From NCBI GenBank assembly GCA_037447655.1, contig JBBHKE010001893.1, forward strand, positions 1-64,000: a stretch of 64,000 nucleotides of DNA, read 5' to 3'. Numbering within the stretch: the stretch's first letter is position 1; every line of letters begins with the position of its first letter. The notes under the pieces were generated by a model. The model was not told the origin of the DNA. It ran no database searches and saw nothing but the letters and a program-made list of their open reading frames with translations. This DNA is from Zygnema cylindricum (Eukaryota > Streptophyta > Zygnematophyceae > Zygnematales > Zygnemataceae). Of the stretch, positions 35,384-44,703 are shown piece after piece. A program made the position numbers and the translations under genes.

Positions 35384-36435
35384 TGTAGAAATTAATGGTC
35401 TTTTAAAGTATTTTTTAGGTCTGAACAGAAATAAGAAAGAAGCCGAGGCAGTCTACCTCTAACTTCTCTCTCCAACTTCTCAAACTTGTCGCAGTCACTG
35501 AAAAATTGGAGAGGGAGCTAGAGCCATGGCTACCTAGGCTATCCAATGGTTTACGGCAAATTATATTTTAGTTAGGGGTTTAATTTACTAAAAGGTATGT
35601 GCCAGCGACAGGATTTGATCCTGGTACCTACCGGCCGGCACACACCGTAGCCAGTAGCCTTAGCCGTTAAGTCTAGAAGTAATGTTACATATTATTGTTT
35701 GATAATTACTTAAACATTTATACGTAGGATAGTTCATTTAACTGTAACTGATTACGGGAGACATATATCCTGTAAATGTAAAAGTACGGATTCCGGTACG
35801 GATAAGAAACCAATACCGCGCATTTAATTTTTAAGTGAAAGGAATACCGCACATGTATTTATTACGGCTACGATTAAATGTGAATTCAATAAGACAGCCG
35901 GAATTAACGTCGAGATCGCGAAAGAGAAATTCGACGGTTTGTGGTCATCGCCACATCAAATGACACGTGGCGGAATGACATTGGATCGCGGCATCTCCGA
36001 GGATTAAGGGAGCGAATCCGGACATACCACGTGTCGACATTTTGGCCATGTTGTACAATGGCCGTATATAAAGTACACCGGCAGCTGTACTTTTGTGTAC
36101 GAAACTGAAATCTGATTGGCTCCGTACATCAGTAGATAGAGTCTGTGAGAGAGATAGGACTTAGAAAAATTAGAAGATAGGACCCTCTCTCCTAGAGAGC
36201 TTCTGTACAAAAGGTCAACTTTGACCCTCCATAACTTACTGCGCAGGGGAGCAAATTCAGAGATTCTTTTTGCTATCGACTCAGGGGAGTCTTTTCTTCA
36301 CAGGGGTGAAGTTGGTCAGGTTTTTGTCTGCCAGGGTGGCATTTATATTTGCTGAAACACAAAGGGGTCAGGATTATCCTAGAGGATTCTTGGAAGCTGT
36401 CCACTCTTAGGACTTAGGAAGGTCTCAGAGTTTCA
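35384..36435 (+). repeat. El-3 5' LTR
   Basis: It starts TGTAGAAATTAATGG and ends GAGTTTCA. The T-arm-like stem-loop (35599-35642) has outer arms GTGCCAGC and GCCGGCAC, unlike the TTGACGG arms of other families. The GTAC hairpin is at 36064-36100. Confidence 0.92.
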
Positions 36436-36450
36436 GGTTATGGGCCCACC
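36436..36450 (+). promoter_or_regulatory. El-3 primer-binding site, initiator tRNA anticodon arm
   Basis: GGTTATGGGCCCACC directly follows the LTR, with the Gag ATG at 36440. Confidence 0.88.
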
Positions 36451-39400
36451 CTCTAGGGTACCAATTTTTAATGGAACTAGCTTCATATACTGGGAAAGTA
36501 TGATGATAGGAGCTTTATGCGAAAAAAAGGTATTGGGGGATAGTGAGTGGACGGTTGGGGCATCCATCAAGTCTTGGAATTCCTCCAGGGTTTGGAGGAA
36601 GCAGATTCACCAGAAAAGAGGATCCACCTTCAACAGAGGAAACAAAAGAATAAGAGGTGGTGGACAAATGAAAGGAGAAGGAGGGAACCACACCAATAAA
36701 AGCTGGATCGGCATTCATGTCACCTATTCCGAGGAATGAGGAGAATGATACTGAAACCTAGGACTTCAACAATATGGCGGCAAAGCACTTCATCCTACGC
36801 CATCTCACTCAAGGACTTGCATTTCCTCATTTGCAAGTAGAAAGGGCATCTGATCTTTGGATGGCTCTCATAGAGATGTACCGAAGTGGTACGATTCAGC
36901 AACAACAGTTGGCTGATCAAAAGTTAAGGAGTATGTATCTAAACGGGGGAAGATGTTAGATTTTTTTAATGAGCTTGCTACACTCTTCATGGAGCTAGAG
37001 AATGCGGGAAAAGATTTTCGTGAATAAGAAAAGGTTAACTGTTTACTAATGAAGTTACGCGATGAGTTCGAGAACATAGTCAACCGTGTGCAGGACTTGC
37101 CGGACTTAAGATGGATATGGAACTCTGTGGTAGGGATGATTCTCGTTCGGGAGAATACGATTGAGATCCGAAGGGGAGGAAAGAGTGGCCAAGCCTTAGC
37201 AACTTCGACCGATTGGAGGAACAAGGATTCTCGGAAACCGGTCGAAAAACTATGGGGGTAGGGAGCAGAAAAATCAGGCCGACGAGTTCAGACGAAGGGC
37301 TCCCAAAGGTTTATGTCATTTTTGTTAGAAATCGGAGCACTATATGGAAGAGTGCAATAAGCTAACCGAGCTTTGATTAAAGGAGGGGCAGACCGGTGGT
37401 ATCCCGAGAGGAAAGAAAAAGGCCCCTGTGACACAAGTACATGAGGCGGAATCCGAGGACGAGGACGATGAGCTCCTTTAGGATGAGGAGTTGGAGGCGA
37501 AAAACTAGGTCGAAATTCCACGAAGGCATAAATTTGCTTACGGTGGATTGAAAGGTGAAGCAGGCTGGATGGTAGATTCAGGTGCCTCCATGCACATGTC
37601 TAAGGATAGGCACCTGTTCACTAAGATAAGAAAGATTCCCACCGTAGAGATAGAGTACGAGGATGGGAGAATAGTCACCACTACTCTTGTAGGATCGGTA
37701 GATCTGAAAGTGTTAGTAGAAAGAAAGACATCCATAGTAACATTATCTGATGTATTGTTTATTCCGGAGCTGAAAAAAAACCTCATCTCTACAGTTGTAT
37801 TAGATGATAAGGGTTTTTTTTCAGTACTAGGGAAGGAGTCTTTACTGCTAGTTTTGAGGAGGGTGTCTATTTTATTGCTGAGAAAGGTAGCCATGGGATA
37901 TTTAGGCTGATTTTAAGTAATGAAACGAAGAAACTTTATTATGCTGGTGTTCATGATATTATGATGTGGCATAAGAGGCTGGGGCATGTGAATCTAGATA
38001 AGTTAAGAGAGATGAAAAAAATGGGAGTGGTGTAAGGGATTCAGTTCAGTGAGAGTGATAATATAAGTGATTGCAGTGGATGTGCTCAAGGTAAAACACA
38101 CAGATTACCGTTTCCTAAAACAACCACCTATAAGGGAGAAAAAATTCTAGATCTAGTACACACAGATATTTCGGGACGGACTAAAGTGCCCTCACCGGGG
38201 GGGAAGAGATTTATGATGACTATCACTGATGATTGGTCTCGGTATTCCCGGGTGTATTTTTTGAAAAACAAGTCCGAAGCTCAGGATTGTTTTAGACAAT
38301 ATAAAGCATGGAGTGAAAAACTTCATGAAACTCCAATCAAAAGAAAATAGAGTGACAATAGTGGAGACTATACTTCTAACCAGTTTGAGGATTTTCTGAG
38401 GGAAGATGGGGTTCAACACCAAAAGACAGTTCCAGAAAACCCGGAACAGAATAGGGTAGCTGAAAGGTTAAATAGAACACTAAGTGATAGTGCTAGAACT
38501 ATGTTGTCGGATAAGAAGATAGGAAAAAGGTTTTGGGTAAGGCAAGGAACTGTGCTAATTACCTCAAAAATAGAGTTCTTACTTCAGCTATAAAAAATCA
38601 AACACCTTATGAGAGATGGACAGGCCGGAAACCAGACTTATCTCACTTAAAAGGTTTTCGGCAGTCAAGTATTCAGTCTATATACAGATCGGTCTAATTG
38701 GAAGCTAGATCTTAAAGGAAAACCGGGATACTTATTAGGATATGATGAGGATGTTAAAGGATATAGAGTGTATGATCTAAAAAGAGAAGATATAATCTTA
38801 GTAAAACATTTAGTAGTTATGGATGAAGGAAAGTGTGTGGATCCCTTCAAATATACAAAGTCAGTAAAAATCAGATTTGAGTCAGAAAATTCCGATGACT
38901 TTGAGCTTCCTAACTATCCGGGTTTTAGAGAAGATGACATTCTTGCAGATACAAATCAGACCGAAAAGGACTCGGCTGTGGAAACTCCAGTGACAACTCT
39001 ACCCGAAGCGGAAAACGTGGTGGAAATTGATTCGGAATCAAGGGATAGGGGAGAAGCCGAGATTGTTCGAAAGAATCCACGAGAACCACCTATTCCAGCC
39101 TCAGATTTTGAGGGGGGAAGGAGAAGTAACAAAAGACTACAAGAAAAACAGGTTAATAACAAGGTAACTAAACTATTTCATCAAGATGAACCTCAAACTT
39201 ATGGAGAGGCGATGACTTGTCCAGAAAGAAACAGGTGGAAGACAGCCATCAATGAGGAGATGGCCTCAATTATGGCAGCCGATACTTGGGAGCTGGTGGA
39301 TTGTCCACCTAACTGAAAACCAATCGGTTGTAAGTGGGTTTTCAAATTAAAACTGAACCCAGATAACACAATCGAGCGCTACAAGGCCCGACTAGTGGCA

Positions 39401-40773
39401 AAGGGATTTACACAAAAGGAGGGAATTGACTACAAGGAAACCTTTGCCCCGGTGGTCAGATTTCGCTCCGTGCGCATACTTCTCATTCTAGCAGCAACGG
39501 AAGACATGGAAGTGCACCAGATGGACATCAAAACAGCCTTTTTGCATGGAGAATTCGAAGAGGAGATCTTCATGCGACAACCCGAAGGGTTTGTGGAGGA
39601 AGGAGAGGAGAGTAAGGTATGCCGGCTGATTAAATCTCTTTATGGTTTGAAATAGGCGCGTCGACACTGGAATAAAAAGCTTGATGAGTTTCTTACCGGT
39701 CTGGGATATATCCAGATCAGCTCAGATCACTCAATCTATGTTTTAGAAGATGAGGAAGGTTTTATATGTATTGCAATTTATGTTGATGATTTGCTTGTCT
39801 TAAGTAAATCAATGGAAAAAATTAATAAACTGAAAACCGATCTTAAGGGGAGATTTGAAATGAAGGATATGGGGGAAGCAAAATATATTTTGGGAATTCA
39901 AGTAGAGAGAGACCGAAAAAGAAAAATTATAAGATTGACTCAAAAAGAAGCAATAGGGAACATGCTTGAAAAATTTCAAATGGATAAAGCTAATAGTTGT
40001 ACAACTCCAATGGAGTTGAAGAAGGGAAGTGAGGGGAGTGAGGAAGAAGGAGTCATAATCTTAAACGAGGAATTATCTCCTGAAGAACAGAAGTTCATGC
40101 AGACTATTTCTTACAAGCAAGTAGTGGGAAGTCTAATCTATTTTATCAATTGTACCCGCCCGGATTTAGCTACAACTGTAGGAGTGCTGAGTAGAAGTCT
40201 AAATACTCCCACTAAGAGGGATTGGGAGGCAGCTAAGAGAGTCCTTAGATATTTGATAGGAACTAGGGATCTATGGTTGCATTTGGGTGGGGAGAATACT
40301 GACATCACTACTTAGAGTGATGCCAGTTATGGTAATGCTCCGATGAGGAGATGCACTTCTGGATATGTATTATATGTGGGTAATGGGGCTTGCTGTTGGA
40401 GTAGCAAACAGCAAAAGCTTATTGCTCAGTCCACCATAGAGGATGAGTATATGGCCTCTTGCTCTGCTGTAAAAGAATTGATGTGGGTCAAGTCTTTGCT
40501 TGGTGTGCTTGGTCACCTTAAACTGGTGTGCAGAAAATTTTTTGTGATAATCAGGCAGCAATCGCTATTTCTGCCTATCCTAAACATCATTTTAAAGCTA
40601 AACACATGGACATTAGACTCAGCTTTGTTAGAGAGAAAGTAGAAAACAAAATAATCAGCTTAGAGTACCGACAAGATAGTGAGACGGTAGCAGATAAGAT
40701 GACCAAACCTGTGCCTTCCCCTAAGCTAATTTTTTGCAGTGAAAAGTGTGGTTTGAAATTAAAGATTGACTAG
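36440..40773 (+). pseudogene. El-3 gag-pol remnant
   Basis: It starts Met-Gly-Pro-Pro in the primer site. The frame is lost early at a homopolymer (GCGAAAAAAAGG, about 36520). Recognisable pieces in order are Gag (36774-37250), a damaged knuckle near 37310, protease (DSGASMHMSKD, 37548 on), the integrase HHCC region near 37970-38110, a linker with the EGGRRSNKRLQEK motif (38768-39316), RT ([12 protein letters not shown], then a TAG at 39653, then YVDDLLVLS near 39779) and RNase H ending at 40773. More than six stops or shifts are visible. Confidence 0.9.
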
Positions 40774-40786
40774 AAAATAAGGGGAG

Positions 40787-41840
40787 TGTAGAAGTTAATG
40801 GTCTTTAAAAGTATTTTCTAGGTCTGAACAGAAATAAGAAAGAAGCTAAGGCAGTCTACCTCTAACTTCTCTCTCCAACTTCTCAAACTTGTCGCAGTCA
40901 CTGAGAAATTGGAGAGGGAGCTAGAGCCATGGCTACCTAGGCTATCCAAAGGTTTACGGGAAAATATATTTTAGTTAGGGGTTTAATTTACTAAACGGTA
41001 TGTGCCGGCGACAGGATTTTGATCCTGGTACCTACCAGCCGGCACACACCGTAGCCGGTAGCCTTAGCCGTTAAGTCTACAAGTAATGTTACATATTATG
41101 GTTTGATAATTACTTAAACATTTATATTTAGGATAGTTCATTTAACTGTAACTGGTTACGAGAGACATATATCCAGTAAATGTAAAAGTACGGATTCCGG
41201 TACGGATTAGAAACTAATACCGCGCATTTAATTCTTTAGTAAAACGAATATTGCGCATGTAGTTATTACGGCTACGATTAAATGTGAATTCAATCGGACG
41301 GCCGGAATTAATGCAAAGATTGCGGAAGAGAATTTCGGCGGTTTGTGGTCATCGCGACATCGGATGACAGGTGGCGGAATGACATTGGATCGCGGCATCT
41401 CCGAGGATTAACGGAGCGAATCCGGACATACCACGTGTCGACATTTTGGCCATGTTGTACAACGGTCGTACATAAAGTACACCGGCAGCTGTACTTTTGT
41501 CTACGAAACTGAAATTTGATTGGCTCCGTACATCAGTAGATAGAGTCTGTGAGAGAGATAGGACTTAGAAAAATTAGAAGATATGACACTCTCTCCCAGA
41601 GAGCTTATGTACAAAAGGTCAACTTTGACCCTCCATAACTTACTGCTCAGGGGAGCAAATTCAGAGATTCTTTTTGCTATCGACTCAAGGGAGTCTTGTC
41701 TTCACAAGGGTGAAGTTGGTCAAAGTTTTTGTCTGCCAGGGTGGCAGTTATATTTGCTGAAACACAAAGGTGTCAGGATTATCCTAAAGGCTTCTTGGAA
41801 GTTGTCCACTCTGAGGACTTATGGAGGTCTCAGAGTTTCA
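40787..41840 (+). repeat. El-3 3' LTR
   Basis: 1054 bp, after the purine tract AAAATAAGGGGAG. The T-arm-like stem-loop (41001-41046) has a 9-bp stem TGTGCCGGC with GCCGGCACA. The GTAC hairpin starts at 41468. Confidence 0.93.
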
Positions 41841-42397
41841 AAGGGGGGAGCAACTATGGCTCAGGAACTGACACGCCTCAGGGGAGAGGCCATGTCGTAC
41901 TATGGTCGTACAAGAAGTACATCAATATTTGTACCTTTTTGTACCTTAAAGTCATTTTATTGATTAGGGTACACTAGAAGTAGGTTTAGAAGGGGAGCTT
42001 AGGAATTAGGAAAAATCAACGTAGCCGCCTCTCTCCCAGAGTGCTTCAGTATTTATACGTCATCTTTGGCCGGCCATAACTTAATGCTCGGAGAGCAATT
42101 TCAGTGATTCTTTTTGCTGCGGACTCAAGGGAGTCCAAGCTACACAGGGTGTAGTACTTCAGAGTTTTTGCGTGCCAGGGTGGCACTTATTCATTGCCAA
42201 ATTCAAAAGTGCAAATATTATCCTAGAGGCTTCATATAAGCTCGACATTCTGTGGACCAATGGAGGTCACAAAATTATATTGGTGGCATATGGCGATTGG
42301 TTGCCTCTAACTACAACATGTTCGCCAAAAAAAAAAATTAGTACACTGTGATTCATTGGAACCCTGACTGGCTCCACTTTCCGGGCACCAAACTCTT

Positions 42398-42657
42398 AGT
42401 CATTCTCGTAGCTAAAGCAGCGACGACCAGCGACGAAGTAGTTTCGTCGCTGGATATTTGAAATGACGCAGAAATTGAATGTTCGTTTCGTTTCACGTAA
42501 GTTTGAATAGTACTATAGAAGTGACATGGAAATTGGTTGGTAGTTTCGGTTCACGTAAGTTCAAGTCGTACCGTGTGATTCAAGTTGGTTCGCAGTTGAC
42601 TTTTCTAGTCATACCGTGTTGTTCAAGTCGGTTCAACTTCTCGGTCATTCATTTCAC
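42398..42657 (-). repeat. Right long inverted repeat
   Basis: This is the partner of 28669-28929. The captured exon 6 copy ends at its inner edge. Confidence 0.92.
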
Positions 42658-42689
42658 CACGTTGATTGTTACGCGTTTTTGTCGTAGAC

Positions 42690-42720
<31 letters not shown>

Positions 42721-43705
42721 AAGACTTAGTGTATTTCTATGTTTTGGAGGCGTAGCTTATTAAAGAGGCGTAGAAAGGTCAGAAGTAAAAAGAAGGAAGA
42801 AAAAGAGTTGTATTTGCATTATGCTTGATATATTGAATATTTTGGAGGAACACCATTGTCGTGTGTATATTTTATTTTGATTGTAATCTTTCAATCGCCA
42901 TTGGAAGGAATGGCCCTTCGTTAAGCTTGTTGTATGTAACTATGGATCGAATAACAAAAATTTTTCGGTTGATTTTTTTGTTTGAGAAGGAAAAGTGCTC
43001 TGTTAACTTTTCACTTCTAACGAAGGGCTCCTCGTTACAATGGCAAGTTACCTTTTACGAAAAAAAAATGTCATATGTAGGGCTCGAACCAGGATCGCAA
43101 CACTTTCTTCTCTGCCGACAGTTGTCCCCTAACAACTGCCCACTCAACAGCAACAAAGAGCTGTCAACTTATTCAAAACTACAAAAACAAATTTTGTCGT
43201 CACCTGATGAAACCTTTGTTTCAATCCCGGATCGCTTAACAATTCTGTTTACGTAATTGTCACCATATCGTACGACTACGATCTAAATGCACGTTATTTC
43301 AAAATATATTCGGAAACAAGAAGCGGGATATCTGGAAAGGTCGACGAGGCCAGAAATCCAGATTGTGAGGCAAAACCATGCAATCTCGTCAAGCGTGCGA
43401 TAACGATTAAAGGTTATCATCACTTCGTCAGTGTAAAAACCCCGTAATCCGCCAGCTACCGTACTGTACTATAGCGTCCGTTATTCCGTACCTGCGTAGC
43501 AATGAGGCAGCGCGCGTGTCAGAAGGGTCAACGAAAGCTACTAACTAGACCGGACCCACCGTCTTCACGGGAGATATCATCAAAGTTCAGGCTGGCGACC
43601 AAGTCTCGCTGCCGGAAGAATACACATTTGACGACTTTCGACTGTGAATATTGAATACTGTAGTGGGATACTCATGGAAGAACAGACGGAATGGTGTGAT
43701 ACCAG
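42658..43705. other. Mixed repeats, no gene
   Basis: A (TA)n tract lies at 42689-42715 and a small MITE at 42897-43044. A short tRNA-like B box on the minus strand (GGTTCGAGCCC, about 43078-43088) has no acceptor stem. The rest (43050-43700) has no recognised gene. Confidence 0.5.
42897..43044. mobile_element. Small MITE-like element, about 148 bp
   Basis: The ends GCCATTGGAAGGAATGGCCC and, reverse-complemented, GCCATTGTAACGAGGAGCCC are related, and CTTCGTTA follows in both. A lone copy of one end (AACGAAGGGCTC, then CGTCGCAATGG) is at about 60700-60723. Confidence 0.55.
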
Positions 43706-43776
43706 TCGGTACTGTTCCTCCAAACACGTCTTGTGGTCGTACACTCCTGTGGCCTGCTGCGGGTTCTAGTAGTCGT
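43706..43776 (-). pseudogene. Fragment of phosphorylase exon 4
   Basis: The minus strand is similar to the end of exon 4 and its donor at about 57300-57370 (CAACAAGC, GTGTACGACCA, ACGTGTTC in the intact gene). It stops where an LTR fragment begins. This is a separate broken piece, in the same orientation as the intact gene. Confidence 0.7.
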
Positions 43777-44120
43777 AAGTTGACCATTTTCAGTGATTCT
43801 TGCTGCTGCCGACTCAGGGGAGTCCAAGCTATACAAGGGTGTAGTCGGTCAGAGTTTTTGCCTGCCTGGGTGGCTGCATTTCTAAGGGAAATTCAAAGTG
43901 GGGGAATGTGTCCAAATCTCATATTCTAACTTTGCATTCTGTGGTGGAACTGAGCACACAGAAAGTCTTACTTCACAGGGGTGAAGCTTTAATGGGGTTT
44001 TGATTGTAAAGGGGTCAATCATTTAGGTTTATATCAAGTTGGAGTCGGCACTATCTAGATTAACTTCCTTTGGACCTGCAAATTCTGTGTGGAAATGGAG
44101 CCCATAGAATTTCAACGGCA
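43777..44120 (+). repeat. El-4-type LTR fragment, 3' end
   Basis: This matches the last 340 bp or so of the El-4 LTR in plus orientation: GGGGAGTCC, GCATTCTGTGGTGGAACTGA, and the end GGAGCCCATAGAATTTCA. It joins the exon 4 fragment at its left and truncates the El-6 5' LTR at its right. Confidence 0.85.
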
Positions 44121-44688
44121 AGATCAAATCCTACGGAATCGCGTGACGATTCCACTACAAACACTTTTTGGCGGAAATTCTGACGCATATTTGGGCTCGG
44201 CCACCAACGGCTGACATTATCTATTTTGGCGTGTAGTCATTGGACCACACGGCGCACACATTCAGCATTCAGATTGGAGTGCACATGTACAAATAGTGAT
44301 TATTCCTCAGGAAGAGATCTATCTCTCTCACACATCATTTCACAGGATAGCACGTTGTTTAGGCAGTGGTATTTAGCACTTTATTCATACAAACACATTG
44401 TACATAGAGATCACAAAGATCATAACAGATCACAATGATTAGGCACATGGTCTTAGGAGGAGAATCCAGCTTTATTAGTTAGCGAATATCCTAGAGACAA
44501 ATGTAATTCCTACTTTTATAATTCTATTCAAAGTTGTTTAAACATGTCAGTTCTAATGTTTACATCCATTTCTTCTCCCAGCTCTTAACCCTTGTGAGGC
44601 ACATAACGGCACCCCTTCTTAGTGTATGTTATAGGTTTATCTACGTTAACCCTCGGTCAAAGGCTAGGGTGAGCGCCTAAAACTAATA
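44121..44688 (+). repeat. El-6 5' LTR (5'-truncated)
   Basis: It matches the 3' LTR from its base about 95 to near its end. Shared words include AGGAAGAGATCTATCTCTCT and GCTAGGGTGAGCGCC. Confidence 0.92.
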
Positions 44689-44703
44689 GGTTATGTGCCC
44701 ACT
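44689..44703 (+). promoter_or_regulatory. El-6 primer-binding site, variant
   Basis: GGTTATGTGCCCACT differs at two positions from the GGTTATGGGCCCACC of the copia elements. The ATG is kept, but the frame behind it closes after five codons. Confidence 0.75.

Larger units (their letters stand above)
35384..41840 (+). mobile_element. El-3: Ty1/copia element inserted in solo LTR B
   Basis: The LTRs are 1052 bp (35384-36435) and 1054 bp (40787-41840), with a perfect 5-bp target duplication AAGGG (35379-35383, 41841-41845). Total length is 6457 bp. The domain order is copia-like. Many frame breaks show it is old in coding terms, although the LTR ends and duplication are intact. Confidence 0.96.
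34811..42273 (+). repeat. Solo copia LTR B, split by El-3
   Basis: The parts are 34811-35383 and 41846-about 42273, together about 1.0 kb. It starts TGTTGAAAAAGGG, holds the AGCCATGGCTG motif twice (about 34904 and 34955, an internal duplication), a GTAC hairpin at 41908-41944, and the block GCCGCCTCTCTCCCAGAG near 42022. The 3' end lacks a clean CA. The flanks TATAAT and TATAT could be a worn target duplication. It sits in the intron 5 copy. Confidence 0.75.
29560..42397 (+). pseudogene. Captured phosphorylase segment: intron 4 end, exon 5, intron 5, exon 6
   Basis: In plus orientation, 29560-29925 resembles the end of intron 4 of the gene at 54020-59434. The exon 5 copy is 29926-29979, then El-4, then 34127-34243 (encoding WDMSAR, then the EFTAS-type segment). 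It keeps the GTAAGT donor. Intron 5 follows (34244-34810), then solo LTR B. The exon 6 copy is 42310-42397 (TACAACATG, then GACTGGCTCCAC). Breaks include the 4-kb insertion, an in-frame stop after the exon 5 segment QKK, and loss of the acceptor AG before exon 6. Introns are retained, so this was a DNA-level copy. Confidence 0.85.
28669..42657. mobile_element. Pack-TIR-like DNA element carrying phosphorylase gene fragments (later invaded)
   Basis: About 260-bp inverted repeats (28669-28929 and 42398-42657) bound the region. When El-4, the solo LTR B and El-3 are set aside, about 2.4 kb remains: a left filler, part of an intron 4 copy, exon 5, intron 5 and exon 6 of the phosphorylase gene in plus orientation, with the captured exon ending exactly at the right inverted repeat. 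Captured host segments between long inverted ends are the mark of Pack-MULE-like elements. No transposase is present, as expected for such passive carriers. I found no matching target duplication, so this interpretation is not complete. Confidence 0.65.

Noticed and set aside
28669-42657. Intact 14-kb DNA transposon with its own transposase
   Set aside because: All coding sequence between the inverted repeats belongs to later copia insertions or captured exons.
43073-43130. tRNA gene on the minus strand suggested by GGTTCGAGCCC
   Set aside because: No pairing acceptor stem and no proper D arm. At most a decayed tRNA-derived repeat.
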